The notes under the pieces: generated by a model
What the model was told of the DNA's origin: nothing
Database searches by the model: none
What the model saw: the letters and a program-made list of their open reading frames with translations, nothing else
DNA from: Pyramidobacter piscolens W5455
GTDB taxonomy: Bacteria; Synergistota; Synergistia; Synergistales; Dethiosulfovibrionaceae
Direction: 5' to 3'
DNA length: 58,328 nucleotides
Assembly (NCBI RefSeq): GCF_000177335.1
Contig: NZ_ADFP01000039.1
Coordinates: 1 to 58,328 of the forward strand
In this document: piece by piece, positions 1-8,685 of the stretch
Layout: every line of letters starts with the position of its first letter
Numbering within the stretch: position 1 is the stretch's first letter
Made by a program: the position numbers and the translations under genes

Positions 1-810
1 GCGCCTCTGCCGATGTGGACGGCCGTCGCCGTGAAAGACGGCGACCGGCTCGGCTTCGGCGCCCCGCACGGGCGCGGCTGCCGCGCCTACGTCTGCGTCG
101 GCGGCGGTATCGAGGTGCCGCCGGTGATGGGCAGCCGCAGCACCTACATGAAAGCGAAGATCGGCGGCCTCGAAGGGCGCAAGCTGAAAGACGGCGACGA
201 GCTGCCAGCCGGCACGCCGTGGTCGCTGTGGCGCAACATCGTCGGCGCTGCCTGCCCGGCGGAACTGCGCCCCGATTACGGAGATTCGCCGCTGCGCGCC
301 GTGCCCGGCCCGCAGGATTCCTACGTCACGCCCGCAGGACTGAAAACGTTCTTCGAGACCGAATACACCGTTTCCACCTCGGCCGACCGCATGGGCTGCC
401 GCCTGGAAAGCGACCGCGCCATCGAACACGCGAAAGGCCCCGACATCGTTTCCGACGGCATCCCCATGGGAGCCGTGCAGGCGCCCGGCTCCGGCCTGCC
501 GATCGTGATGATGGCCGACCGCCAGACCACCGGCGGCTACGTGAAGATCGCCGTCGTGCACGCGCTCGACGTGGCGCGCCTGGCGCAGAAAATGCCCGGC
601 GAAAAGGTGCGCTTCGCGCCGCTCAGCCAGGACGAAGGCGTCGAACTGTCGCGCGCCGAAGCGGCGAAAGTCGAGCGGCTGCGCCTGTTCGTGCAGCACG
701 CCGCGGCGCAACCGGCGGCGGCGACCGCAGCGGCTCCGGCGCGGTCGGGAGCGATGAAGCTGAACGTCGAAGGCAAAGATTACGCCGTGACCTGGGAACG
801 ATTGGATTGA
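1..810 (+). CDS. pxpC: 5-oxoprolinase subunit C (biotin-dependent carboxyltransferase / KipA family), 5'-truncated by window edge
   Basis: The open frame runs in from base 1 (A-P-L-P before the first Met at 13), so the true start lies outside the window. The visible 269 codons match the C-terminal part of the KipA/PxpC/allophanate-hydrolase-subunit-2 family, including the glycine-rich run around 'YVCVGGGIEVPPVMGSRSTY' and a late 'GIPMGAVQAPGSGLPIVMMA' segment. PxpC works with PxpA and PxpB to hydrolyse 5-oxoproline (pyroglutamate) to glutamate using ATP, in the cytoplasm. The pxpA gene follows after 16 bases and its Shine-Dalgarno lies just past this stop codon, so the two are cotranscribed. 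The last 30 residues are Ala-rich and lead into a short extra tail; nothing suggests inactivation. A urea-carboxylase-related function is the alternative, but the pxpA neighbour argues against it. Confidence 0.9.
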   Translation, partial: APLPMWTAVAVKDGDRLGFGAPHGRGCRAYVCVGGGIEVPPVMGSRSTYMKAKIGGLEGRKLKDGDELPAGTPWSLWRNIVGAACPAELRPDYGDSPLRAVPGPQDSYVTPAGLKTFFETEYTVSTSADRMGCRLESDRAIEHAKGPDIVSDGIPMGAVQAPGSGLPIVMMADRQTTGGYVKIAVVHALDVARLAQKMPGEKVRFAPLSQDEGVELSRAEAAKVERLRLFVQHAAAQPAAATAAAPARSGAMKLNVEGKDYAVTWERLD

Positions 811-826
811 TCCGGAGGAGGGACAG

Positions 827-1597
827 ATGATGACCTATCGAGTGGATTTGAACAGCGATCTGGGGGAAAGTTTCGGCGCTTGGAAAATGGGGCGCGACGG
901 CGACGTGCTCACCTTCGTCTCGTCGGCGAACGTGGCCTGCGGTTTCCACGCCGGCGACCCCGTCGTGATGCGCGCCACGGTGGCGGCGGCGAAAGCGGCG
1001 GGCGTGGCCGTGGGGGCGCATCCCGCCTATCCCGATCTGGTCGGCTTCGGCCGCCGCAACATGGCCTGCACGCCCGACGAGATTTACGCCGACGCGCTGT
1101 ATCAGATCGGCGCGCTGCGCGCTTTCTGCGAGGCGGCGGGCATGAAACTCCAGCACGTCAAGCCCCACGGCGCCATGTACAACAGCGCCGCCAAAAAGAT
1201 CGAGGAAGCCGAAGCCCTCGCGCAGGCCGTGAAGGACGCCGGCGGGCTGATCCTGATGGGGCTGGCGGGATCGAAGTTCGACGAAGCTGCCGCGAAGATC
1301 GGCCTGCCTTACGCCGCCGAAGCCTTCGCCGACCGCGGCTACATGCCCGACGGCACGCTCGTGCCCCGCAGCAGGGAAGGCGCCTTCGTGCGCGACGCGG
1401 AAATCGCCGCCGCGCGCGTGATCCGCATGGTCAAAGAAGGCGTCGTCGAAGCGATCGACGGCACGACCGTGAAGCTGCGCCCCCACTCCATCTGCCTGCA
1501 CGGCGACTCGCCCACGGCCGTGCAGATGGCCCAGACCCTGCGGTCCCGGCTCGTCGAAGCCGGCATCGAGATCGCCCCGCTGGCGCAGATCGTCTAG
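827..1597 (+). CDS. pxpA: 5-oxoprolinase subunit A (LamB/YcsF family)
   Basis: A 256-residue protein, the usual size for the LamB/YcsF family. The N-terminus carries the family hallmark 'DLNSDLGESFGAWKMG', followed by 'SANVACGFHAGDP' and 'GAHPAYPDLVGFGRR', whose Asp and His residues belong to the family's deacetylase-like metal/active-site region. With PxpB and PxpC it opens 5-oxoproline to glutamate, disposing of a product of spontaneous glutamine/glutamyl-peptide cyclisation. The start is the first of two adjacent ATGs, six bases after a strong GGAGGAGGGA ribosome site. It is the last gene of the pxp operon: a bidirectional terminator hairpin follows 43 bases downstream. No transporter for oxoproline is visible on this side of the operon. 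Confidence 0.93.
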   Translation: MMTYRVDLNSDLGESFGAWKMGRDGDVLTFVSSANVACGFHAGDPVVMRATVAAAKAAGVAVGAHPAYPDLVGFGRRNMACTPDEIYADALYQIGALRAFCEAAGMKLQHVKPHGAMYNSAAKKIEEAEALAQAVKDAGGLILMGLAGSKFDEAAAKIGLPYAAEAFADRGYMPDGTLVPRSREGAFVRDAEIAAARVIRMVKEGVVEAIDGTTVKLRPHSICLHGDSPTAVQMAQTLRSRLVEAGIEIAPLAQIV

Positions 1598-1640
1598 CGC
1601 CGGCACGGGAAACAAGCGCTCCCGCTGGGCGCGCCACCAA

Positions 1641-1679
1641 AAAGAGACCGCCTCAAAAGACAATTGAGGCGGTCTCTTT
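1641..1679. terminator. Bidirectional rho-independent terminator between pxpA and iorB
   Basis: A 16-bp perfect stem (AAAGAGACCGCCTCAA at 1641-1656 pairing with 1664-1679) with a 7-base loop. It has A residues on the left arm and T residues on the right arm, so it can end both the pxp transcript and the converging ior operon. Confidence 0.85.
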
Positions 1680-1696
1680 ATTGAAAGCAATTCAGG

Positions 1697-1790
1697 GCAG
1701 CGGTCGAGGTAGTTCCGAGCAACTGAATTCCTTGGCAGCGTCCGGCAAACTCCGGCAATACTTTTCTATCAAGAATCGCCATGAGATGAG
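1697..1790 (+). repeat. Dispersed repeat family A, partial copy (3' half)
   Basis: The stretch beginning CAGCGGTCGAGGTAGTTCCG matches the second half of the full copy at 20199-20350, including the central 'CGGTCGAG-TAGTTCCGAGC-ACTGAA-TCC' block, and ends in the imperfect terminal repeat (TATCAAGAATCGCC). The first half is missing. It fills most of the space between the terminator and iorB; no ORF or promoter was recognised here. Confidence 0.7.
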
Positions 1791-1811
1791 TCGTTCTCTC
1801 AAGGGTCGATA

Positions 1812-2405
1812 TTATGCGAGCGATTCGGCGAGTTTCATCCCCGCTTCGAGGCAGCGGAGATTGCCGTCGACGAACTGAGGCTTGACATTGGCCTTCACGG
1901 CCGCCGTCCAGTCGATGTTCGCGATGCCCAGCAACTGAACGAGCGCGCCGAGTAAGACGACGTTCATGCCGCGGGGATTGCCGTTGTCGCGGGCTACCTG
2001 CGCCGCGTCCAGCGCGAGCGTGGGGACCTTGCTTTTGAGCTCTTCGATGATGCCGTCCGGGTACTCCTTGGCGCCGCTGAGAATGGGAAGCGACGGCATT
2101 TTATAATCGTTCACGACGACCTTTCCGCCCGGCTTGAGCCCGTCCAGACAGCGGATGGCTTCCATCGTCTCGAACGAAACGAGCACGTCGGCTTCGCCTT
2201 TGCCGATGATCGGGGAATAGACTTTTTCGCCGTAGCGGACCTGAGTGGAAACGGAACCGCCGCGCTGACTCATGCCGTGAACTTCGCTCATTTTCACGTC
2301 GTATCCCGCCTCGATGAGCCCGGCGGTGAGGATTTTGCTGGCGAGGATGGTCCCCTGTCCGCCGACGCCGACGAGAAGAACGCTTTTCGTTTTGTTCTTG
2401 CTCAT
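1812..2405 (-). CDS. iorB: Indolepyruvate:ferredoxin oxidoreductase, beta subunit
   Basis: A 197-residue protein with the gamma-domain 2-oxoacid:acceptor oxidoreductase signature 'GVGGQGTILASKIL' near residue 15 and 'GMSQRGGSVSTQVRYG', matching IorB in content and length. With IorA it oxidatively decarboxylates aryl-pyruvates (from Trp, Phe, Tyr) to aryl-acetyl-CoA, passing electrons to ferredoxin in the cytoplasm. The start ATG at 2405 overlaps the iorA stop (ATGA), and AAAGGAGCGAGAAA upstream lies inside the iorA 3' end, so translation is coupled. A longer in-frame extension upstream is only the iorA ferredoxin region read out of frame. It is the terminal gene of the six-gene minus-strand cluster. 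Confidence 0.93.
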   Translation of the reverse strand: MSKNKTKSVLLVGVGGQGTILASKILTAGLIEAGYDVKMSEVHGMSQRGGSVSTQVRYGEKVYSPIIGKGEADVLVSFETMEAIRCLDGLKPGGKVVVNDYKMPSLPILSGAKEYPDGIIEELKSKVPTLALDAAQVARDNGNPRGMNVVLLGALVQLLGIANIDWTAAVKANVKPQFVDGNLRCLEAGMKLAESLA

Positions 2406-4192
2406 TTTCTCGCTCCTTTCACGATCGCTTTCACCGGACAGACTTGGGCGCAGACCGTGCAGCCGACGCACTGCATCCTGTCGATGCTGACCTTGCGTTC
2501 GTACTTGTCGAAGCTCAGCGCAGGGCAGCCGGTCTGCAAACATTTTTTGCAGCCGATGCATTTCTCGTGATTGACGGTGCATTGGCCCGGTGCGATGCGG
2601 AACTCGCGCCGGTCTTCCGTGGAGAGTTTTTTGAGGACGCAGAGCCAGCGGGTGATCAGGACCACGGGAGCTTCGCGGACTTCCTGATACGCCCAGTCGA
2701 GCGCTTCCTTCATCTCGTCCAGCTTGAGCGGGTTGACGGTGCGAATGCGGGTCACGCCAAGGGCGCGGACGATCGTCTCGATATCCATGATGTTCGCCGG
2801 CTCGCCTTTCAGCGTGTAGCCAGTGCCAGGATTCTCCTGATGGCCTGTCATGCCGGTGATGCGATTGTCGAGGATGCAGCAGATGACGCGGGAATCGTTG
2901 TAAACGACTTCCTCAAGAGAATTGATGCCGGTGTGGAAGAAGGTCGAATCTCCCATGCAGGCGACAATCGTCTTTTCCTGACCGCTTCTCTTGAAGGCTT
3001 TGTCCATGCCGTGTGCCAGCGAAAAAGCGGAACCCATGCACAGAGCCAAATCCTTGGCGTTCAGCGGTTCGCTGCCGCCAAGGGCGTAGCAGCCGATATC
3101 GCCGACCATGACGGTGTCTTTGTGCTTGGCGCACTCGTAGAAGAAGCCGCGGTGCGGGCAGCCGGCGCACAGGGCAGGCGGACGATCGACGATCAGATTG
3201 TGGTTGAATTCGATCTCTTTGGCCTTTGTGCCGAGCAAAGCCTCGCGGACGAGGTTCGGGGTCAGTTCGCCGACCGAAGGGATCTTTTCCTTGCCGATGC
3301 AGTCGATGCCGGCTGCGCGAATTTGCTCTTCCATATAAGGATCGAGTTCTTCGATGACGTACATCGTCTCGACGTTGGCGCGGAATTCGCGGATCAGGTC
3401 CATGGGCATGGGATTGGTCATGCCGAGTTTGAGGTAGGAAGCGCTGTCGCCGAAGACCTCTTTGGCGTACTGGTAGGAAACGCCGTTGGCCACGATGCCG
3501 ATTTTTTTCGAGCCGTTGTACTCGGCGAAGTTAAAGGGACAGTCGTTGGAATAGGCGCTCAACCTGCGATCGCGGTCGAGCATCTTCACGCGAAGCTGGC
3601 GCGAGATGGCTGGGACGGGGTCGTTTTTCATGCGGTTTTTCACGTAGGGGATGGCGTCGAATTCCTTCCGCTTGCCGAGCTCGACAAGCGACTTGGAGTG
3701 GCAGACGCGGGTGGTCATGCGGAACATGACGGGCGTGTCGAACTTTTCGGAGAGGTCGAAGGCGGCGCGGAACATGTCTTTGGCCTCTTGCGAGTCGGAG
3801 GGTTCGAGCATAGGGACCTTCATGAACTTCGCGTAATTGCGGTTGTCCTGCTCGTTCTGCGAGGAATGCATGTTCGGGTCGTCCGCGGAGACAAAAACCA
3901 TGCCGCCCGAGACGCCCATGTAGGAATAGGTGAAGATCGGGTCGGCAGCCACGTTCAGGCCGACGTGCTTCATCGCGGCCATGGCGCGCACGCCGCCCAG
4001 AGAAGCGCCGATGGCGGCTTCCATCGCGACTTTTTCGTTGGAAGCCCACTCCGCGGCGATCTCTTTGTACGCGCCGGCATTTTCGAGGATCTCGGTGCTG
4101 GGAGTGCCGGGATAGGCGGAGGCGAAGCAAACCCCCGCTTCGTACGCGCCTCTGGCGACGGCTTCGTCGCCGGTCATGAGTTTCTTGATCAA
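2402..4192 (-). CDS. iorA: Indolepyruvate:ferredoxin oxidoreductase, alpha subunit
   Basis: About 596 residues. The N-terminal pyrimidine-binding domain shows 'SAYPGTPSTEILE'. The thiamine-diphosphate-binding domain shows 'GDIGCYALGG' and 'MGDSTFFHTGINSL'. The C-terminus carries two ferredoxin-type cysteine clusters (CIGCKKC...C and CVGCTVC...CP) for two [4Fe-4S] centres. The enzyme couples aryl-pyruvate decarboxylation to ferredoxin reduction, central to amino-acid fermentation. I chose the TTG at 4192 because an AGGGGG ribosome site lies 7 bases before it and the product then starts 'MIKKLMTGDEA' as family members usually do; the ATG five codons later (4177) is the alternative. The gene starts 31 bases after the LysR gene and overlaps iorB by 4 bases. 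Confidence 0.93.
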   Translation of the reverse strand: MIKKLMTGDEAVARGAYEAGVCFASAYPGTPSTEILENAGAYKEIAAEWASNEKVAMEAAIGASLGGVRAMAAMKHVGLNVAADPIFTYSYMGVSGGMVFVSADDPNMHSSQNEQDNRNYAKFMKVPMLEPSDSQEAKDMFRAAFDLSEKFDTPVMFRMTTRVCHSKSLVELGKRKEFDAIPYVKNRMKNDPVPAISRQLRVKMLDRDRRLSAYSNDCPFNFAEYNGSKKIGIVANGVSYQYAKEVFGDSASYLKLGMTNPMPMDLIREFRANVETMYVIEELDPYMEEQIRAAGIDCIGKEKIPSVGELTPNLVREALLGTKAKEIEFNHNLIVDRPPALCAGCPHRGFFYECAKHKDTVMVGDIGCYALGGSEPLNAKDLALCMGSAFSLAHGMDKAFKRSGQEKTIVACMGDSTFFHTGINSLEEVVYNDSRVICCILDNRITGMTGHQENPGTGYTLKGEPANIMDIETIVRALGVTRIRTVNPLKLDEMKEALDWAYQEVREAPVVLITRWLCVLKKLSTEDRREFRIAPGQCTVNHEKCIGCKKCLQTGCPALSFDKYERKVSIDRMQCVGCTVCAQVCPVKAIVKGARK

Positions 4193-4223
4193 TTCAATTC
4201 CCCCTTTTAATTGCTTTGCTGCT

Positions 4224-5123
4224 TTACTCAGAATCACTTGCTTTGCGCTTGCAATTCTTCCTGATGTAATCCGCGAAGATCGGCACACAGGGATTTCCGC
4301 AGTTACGGTTCCAGAGAAATGAAAGCTCGACGGTCCCCTTATCCGCCAGCGGAACGAACTTCAGCCTTCCGGCCGCAAGACTGCGATAGTTATCGGACAA
4401 AAGCGTCACATAACGCCCCGTCGCGACGATCGCAAGCAGATGCGCGACGCTGGAAGCGTTTTCCTCCACCGAGGCGTCGAAACCGGCGTCTCTCGCCCGC
4501 GCCCGTATCTGCTCATAGCCGCGACGGGCCAGAGAGCGGGCGATGACGACGAAACGCTCCTGCTTCAGTTCCGCGAACGCGACCTCTCCCCTTTGTGCCA
4601 GCGGATGGCGAGTGGAGAACACGGCGCAGTCGCGATATTTGCGCAGCACGATGCGCTCGATATCGCGGTCCGCCGGTCGGCCGGTGCAGATGGCGCAGTC
4701 GATCGTTCCCGTGTTGAGATCGTAGATCATTCGTTCGGTGTTGCTGCCGCTCACCCGCACGAGAATATCCGGGTGTCCCGTCTGGTAATCGTTCAGAAGC
4801 TCGTACACGAAAGAGTTAACGAAGTATACGTTTACCGCCAGACGGATGATCCCGGAATGCCCTTCCTGCGCGTAGCGCGCTTTTTCCGCCGCGGCGTAGT
4901 AGCTGGCAAGAATCCCCTCGCTGTTCAGATAAAAGCTCTGACCGGCCGCCGTCAGCGAGACGGAACGGCGGCTGCGGTCAAAGAGCTGAAAGCCCAGCTC
5001 GGCTTCCATCTGCTGTATGATCCTCGTCAGCGACGACGGCGTGAGATAAAGCCGGTCGGCCGCGTTGGTGTAGTTCAGCGTTTCCGCGAGAATGCGGAAA
5101 CATTCGATATCGTCGATACGCAT
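4224..5123 (-). CDS. LysR-family transcriptional regulator
   Basis: About 299 residues. An N-terminal winged helix-turn-helix ('FRILAETLNYTNAADRLYLTPSSLTRIIQQMEAELG') is followed by 'LFDRSRRSVSLTAAGQSF' and a periplasmic-binding-protein-like effector domain, the standard LysR architecture and length. The ATG at 5123 is preceded by GGAGGGGG at a 6-base spacing, favouring it over an upstream in-frame start. Unusually, the gene is transcribed in the same direction as its neighbours and sits between the carrier gene and iorA, rather than divergently from a target. It probably controls this cluster, whose promoter (about 8.7 kb) contains a palindrome suitable for such a regulator. The effector is unknown; a CoA-thioester-forming acid or aryl-pyruvate is a guess from context. 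Confidence 0.88.
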   Translation of the reverse strand: MRIDDIECFRILAETLNYTNAADRLYLTPSSLTRIIQQMEAELGFQLFDRSRRSVSLTAAGQSFYLNSEGILASYYAAAEKARYAQEGHSGIIRLAVNVYFVNSFVYELLNDYQTGHPDILVRVSGSNTERMIYDLNTGTIDCAICTGRPADRDIERIVLRKYRDCAVFSTRHPLAQRGEVAFAELKQERFVVIARSLARRGYEQIRARARDAGFDASVEENASSVAHLLAIVATGRYVTLLSDNYRSLAAGRLKFVPLADKGTVELSFLWNRNCGNPCVPIFADYIRKNCKRKASDSE

Positions 5124-5195
5124 GTCAGGCCCCCTCCGAAACAATATTTCTATTCTTTAGAGCATTCCGAATGCGCCGCCATGATTTTCGAACTG

Positions 5196-6473
5196 TTAGA
5201 GCGCCGAGGGGCTGAAAACGTTTGCGACAGGCCCGTAGAAGAGCCATGAGACCACGAAAAGCAGCACGAGAGTCAGCATGGAGATGATCAAAAGCTGCAC
5301 AAAGAGCTTGTTTTCGTCTTCCTTGGTAAGATTGATGCGTTCTTCGCCGACGATCGCCGCAATGATCAGCGCGCCGCCCGTGGACATCGGCGAGATGCCG
5401 CTGGCCGCGCCGGCCGCCGCGACGGCGGACATCAAAGCTGCGGGGTTGACGCCGCCAATCTGCTTGGCGATGTCGATGCACATCGGCATCATCATCGGGT
5501 AGACGACCCCCAGAGCGCTGCTGACGAGGCTGAGCAGGCCAGCCGATAGGCTCATCAAAGGCGTGGACGTGCTGTTGCTCATGATCTTGCTGAGCCCGTC
5601 GCTGAGCAGGGCGATGCCGCCCGCTTGGGCGACGATCGAGAGCAACGCGCCGACGCCGAGAACAAGGATAATCGTGTTCCAGGGGATGGCCTTGATGCAT
5701 TTGCTGTCGTCCGCGACGTGGAAAACGAGCAGGACGGCGGCGACCGACAGCGCCGCGAGGCCGAGGTTGACCTTCGCGTAGACGATAAGGAAGAGCATCA
5801 CGAGGATGCTCAGCAGAGCGACGATCTGCTTGCCGCTGAATTTTTCGGCCTGCTTGACTTCGGCGTCGGGAGTGGCTTTGATCTTGTAGCCCTTGAACGC
5901 GATATAGATGACGACGGCTAGGATCAGATTGTAAAGGACGGCGTTGACCCAGATCGCGGGAGTGACGTTGCCGGTGTATCCGGCTTTGGCGACGGCGCTG
6001 AGGATGATGGTACCCTCGGGCGTGATCGGCGAAAAGCGACCGGACGTCATGCCGCAAATGCCGATCAGTGACAGCATCAGAGGATTATAGCCGACCTCCA
6101 CGGCGATAGCGGCCGCAAGAGGCGGGATGATGGCCAGCGCGGGCACGCCGCCGGGGCCGACCGCGACGATCGTGAAACCGGCGAGATATATGAGGATCGG
6201 GATCATCCACGTGCGCTTGCCGGCCCTGGCGATGATCTTGCGGGCCAGCAGTTCGAGCGCTCCCGTGCTGGTAATCACGGCAAAGAGCAGCGTGATGCCG
6301 ACCAGCGTCACGAACAGGGAGACGTTGACGGCGCCGATCAGTGCCCTGTCGTTCATGCCGAACAGGCGCACGGCGACGACGCCTACAGCCAAGGCAAGGA
6401 CGCCGATGTTGTTCTTCCGGAAAAATGCAAGCGCGATGACGACAATGAAGAGAATGAGCGATAAAACGTCCAT
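5196..6473 (-). CDS. MatC-like dicarboxylate carrier (SLC13/ion transporter superfamily permease)
   Basis: A 425-residue, strongly hydrophobic protein with 10-12 predicted membrane segments. The N-terminus 'MDVLSLILFIVVIALAFFRKNNIGVLALAVG' and the conserved 'GVPALAIIPPLAAAIAVEVG' segment resemble the MatC_N dicarboxylate/malonate carriers. A second-half motif 'GISPMSTGGALIIA' mirrors 'GRFSPITPEGTII' in the first half, as expected for inverted-repeat ion-transporter folds. It probably imports an organic acid at the inner membrane. The 16-base gap to the lyase gene and shared strand put it in the operon with a CoA-transferase and HMG-CoA-lyase-like enzyme, which suggests a C5-C6 hydroxy-dicarboxylate substrate. 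An AAAGGAGGA ribosome site precedes the ATG. Substrate is not determinable from sequence. Confidence 0.82.
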   Translation of the reverse strand: MDVLSLILFIVVIALAFFRKNNIGVLALAVGVVAVRLFGMNDRALIGAVNVSLFVTLVGITLLFAVITSTGALELLARKIIARAGKRTWMIPILIYLAGFTIVAVGPGGVPALAIIPPLAAAIAVEVGYNPLMLSLIGICGMTSGRFSPITPEGTIILSAVAKAGYTGNVTPAIWVNAVLYNLILAVVIYIAFKGYKIKATPDAEVKQAEKFSGKQIVALLSILVMLFLIVYAKVNLGLAALSVAAVLLVFHVADDSKCIKAIPWNTIILVLGVGALLSIVAQAGGIALLSDGLSKIMSNSTSTPLMSLSAGLLSLVSSALGVVYPMMMPMCIDIAKQIGGVNPAALMSAVAAAGAASGISPMSTGGALIIAAIVGEERINLTKEDENKLFVQLLIISMLTLVLLFVVSWLFYGPVANVFSPSAL

Positions 6474-6489
6474 AGACCATATCCTCCTT

Positions 6490-7392
6490 TTATTTGTGCT
6501 TGCAGACAGCTCCCTGAGCGCTCATGACCGTCGCCTGGATCTCGGCTGCCATCTCAGCCGCGGTCTGGTTGAGCTTGTTCAGGTCGTAGCCGGTCTCGAC
6601 GCCCATCTTGTCCAGCATATAAACGAGATCTTCGGTGGCGATGTTGCCCTTGGCGCCGGGCACGAAGGGGCAGCCGCCCATGCCGGCGAGAGAGGAATCC
6701 ATCATCGTGATGCCCTCTTCCATCGCCACATAGCAGTTGGCAAGTCCCATGCCGTAAGTGTCGTGCATGTGCAGCGACACCTTGCTCAGGTCGGTGTACT
6801 CGCGGATGGCCGTGACGACGCGGCGGGTGTTCTCGGGCGTGCTGATGCCGGCCGTATCGGCGATGCCGAACTCGGCGACGCCAACGCTCTGAGCCTCGTC
6901 GATGAGCCATTTGACGCGTTCCACCGGCACTTCGTCGCCGAACGGGGAACCGAACACGCAGGGCATGGCGAGGATGATGTGCAGACCTTCGGCGTTGGCG
7001 GCAAGCTCCTTGAAGGCGTCGAGCGACTCCCGGATAGTGCGGCGCGAGTTGCGCAGGTTGTGTTCCTCGGACACGGAGAGCACGAACTCGACGTGAGTGA
7101 ATCCGGCTTCGCGGGCGTTCTCCACGCCCTTTTGGTTGAGAGTCAGGGCGAAGGCGGTGACGCCGTGCTCTTCAAGATACGAGCGCGCTCCCCGGAAGAC
7201 CTCGCGCGCGTCGCCCATCTGCGGGACGTACTTGGGATTCACGAACGACGTGATCTCCATCTTGCGCGCGCCGCAGTCGACCATCTTTTCGATGTACTTG
7301 ATCTTGGTTTCCGTCGGGATGGGAACGGGATGGTTCTGCCAGCCGTCGCGGGGAGCGACCTCGGAGATCAGGACTTTTTTCGGCAGCGACAT
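6490..7392 (-). CDS. Hydroxymethylglutaryl-CoA lyase-like enzyme
   Basis: About 300 residues, the usual length for bacterial HMG-CoA lyases. 'SEVAPRDGWQNHP' at the N-terminus provides the Arg-Asp pair of the active site, 'HMHDTYGMGLANCY' the metal-binding His residues, and 'GMGGCPFVPGAKGNIATED' the catalytic Cys loop. The family splits HMG-CoA to acetoacetate and acetyl-CoA; related enzymes cleave citramalyl-CoA-type substrates. The start is ATG 7392, eight bases after GAGGAGG; a GTG three codons earlier overlaps that ribosome site and is unlikely. It lies 13 bases after the CoA-transferase gene, which would supply its CoA-ester substrate. Whether the substrate is HMG-CoA or a citramalyl-type ester is inference. 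Confidence 0.88.
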   Translation of the reverse strand: MSLPKKVLISEVAPRDGWQNHPVPIPTETKIKYIEKMVDCGARKMEITSFVNPKYVPQMGDAREVFRGARSYLEEHGVTAFALTLNQKGVENAREAGFTHVEFVLSVSEEHNLRNSRRTIRESLDAFKELAANAEGLHIILAMPCVFGSPFGDEVPVERVKWLIDEAQSVGVAEFGIADTAGISTPENTRRVVTAIREYTDLSKVSLHMHDTYGMGLANCYVAMEEGITMMDSSLAGMGGCPFVPGAKGNIATEDLVYMLDKMGVETGYDLNKLNQTAAEMAAEIQATVMSAQGAVCKHK

Positions 7393-7405
7393 GATCTTCA
7401 CCTCC

Positions 7406-8629
7406 TCAGTTCATGACGCCCGCGGCCTTGAAGGCGCCCAGCTGCTCGTCGCTGAAGCCGAGTTCCCTGAAGATCTCGTCGTTGTCCTCGCCAAGGTCGG
7501 GTGCGGCCTTCTTGTATTTCACCGGCGTTTCGGACATCTTGATCGGGTTGCCGATGACGGTCAGCTCGGCGACTTCCTTGTGGTTCTTGGGCGAAGGCAC
7601 CGTGACGAGCATCTCGCGGTCCTTGATGATGCTGTCGTCCTTGCAGAGCGCTTCGCAGTCGTAGATCGGAGCGGCGGGGATGCCGGCTTTGTCGATGATG
7701 GCAATGACTTCGGCGACGGTCTTGTCGGCGGCCCAGTTTTCGATGACCGATTTGAGCGCGTCGGCGTTCTTCTTGCGAAGTTCGGTGTCGCAGTACAGCG
7801 GATCCCGAGCCAGCTCGGGCATGCCCATGGCGGCGGAGAGTACTTCGAAATGCTTGTCGGTGCCGGAGGCGATGACGAACCAGGCGTCCTTTGCCTTGAA
7901 CGAGTCGTAGGGCGCGCTGGAGATGTACTTGTTGCCGGTCATCACGGGCGACTCGCCGGTGTAGACGTACTGCATCAGCTTGGCCTCCATGCCGGAAACG
8001 ATGGAGTCGACGAGGGCGACGTCGATGTGGTTGCCCAGTCCGGTCTTCTCGCGCTCGTAGAGCGAAGCGCAAACGGCGACGCCGACGTTCAATCCGGCGA
8101 ACAGATCGCCGATGGCCATGCCGGCGCGGGTGGGTTCCATGCCGGGCCAGCCGGTGATGCTCATGCTGCCGCCCATCGCCTGGGCGATCAGATCGTAGCC
8201 GGGCTTGTAGGAATTGGGCCCGGTCTGCCCGAAGCCGGAGATCGAAGCGTAAATGAGGCGGGGATTCAGCGCTTTGCACTCTTCCCAGCCGAAGCCAAGA
8301 CGCTTCATCACGCCGGGACGGTTGTTCTCGATGAGGACGTCGGCGGATTTGACCAGCTCGGCAAAGAGCTTCTTGCCCTCGTCCTGCTTGAGATCGAGAG
8401 CCACGCCGCGCTTGTTGCGGTTGAGGTTCTGGAAGTACATGCTCAGGCCGGTTTTCGGCTCAAGGGGTCTTGCGTTGCGGACGAAGTTGCCATGACTTTT
8501 CAGGTTTTCGAATTTGATGACGTCCGCGCCCATATCCGCGAAGTACATGCCGATATAAGGACCGGCCAGGAAATCCGTAAAGTCGATGACGCGGATTCCC
8601 TGAAGAATCCCCTCTCTGTGCTGTGCCAT
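7406..8629 (-). CDS. CaiB/BaiF family (class III) CoA-transferase
   Basis: 407 residues with the class III CoA-transferase pattern: 'GIRVIDFTDFLAGPYIGMYFADMGADVIKFE', 'LNRNKRGVALDLKQDEGK', 'DVLIENNRPGVMKRLGFG' and the active-site aspartate in 'AGMAIGDLFAGLN'. Such enzymes move CoA between acids via an aspartyl-CoA anhydride intermediate. It is the first gene of the minus-strand cluster, has a GAGGAGG ribosome site, and is followed by an HMG-CoA-lyase-like gene. I infer it activates a hydroxy-dicarboxylate (3-hydroxy-3-methylglutarate or citramalate type) from succinyl- or acetyl-CoA, but carnitine, oxalate or aryl-acid transferases share the fold. The last is worth noting because the downstream ior genes make aryl-acetyl-CoA. 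Confidence 0.88.
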   Translation of the reverse strand: MAQHREGILQGIRVIDFTDFLAGPYIGMYFADMGADVIKFENLKSHGNFVRNARPLEPKTGLSMYFQNLNRNKRGVALDLKQDEGKKLFAELVKSADVLIENNRPGVMKRLGFGWEECKALNPRLIYASISGFGQTGPNSYKPGYDLIAQAMGGSMSITGWPGMEPTRAGMAIGDLFAGLNVGVAVCASLYEREKTGLGNHIDVALVDSIVSGMEAKLMQYVYTGESPVMTGNKYISSAPYDSFKAKDAWFVIASGTDKHFEVLSAAMGMPELARDPLYCDTELRKKNADALKSVIENWAADKTVAEVIAIIDKAGIPAAPIYDCEALCKDDSIIKDREMLVTVPSPKNHKEVAELTVIGNPIKMSETPVKYKKAAPDLGEDNDEIFRELGFSDEQLGAFKAAGVMN

Positions 8630-8685
8630 TTGTGTTTCCTCCTCTTTGTGATTTTTGTCAGGGCTTTGTGTGAGCCTGTATTCGT

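Noticed and set aside
2444-4210. 588-codon plus-strand frame opposite iorA
   Set aside because: Antisense shadow; iorA has complete thiamine-binding and ferredoxin motifs.
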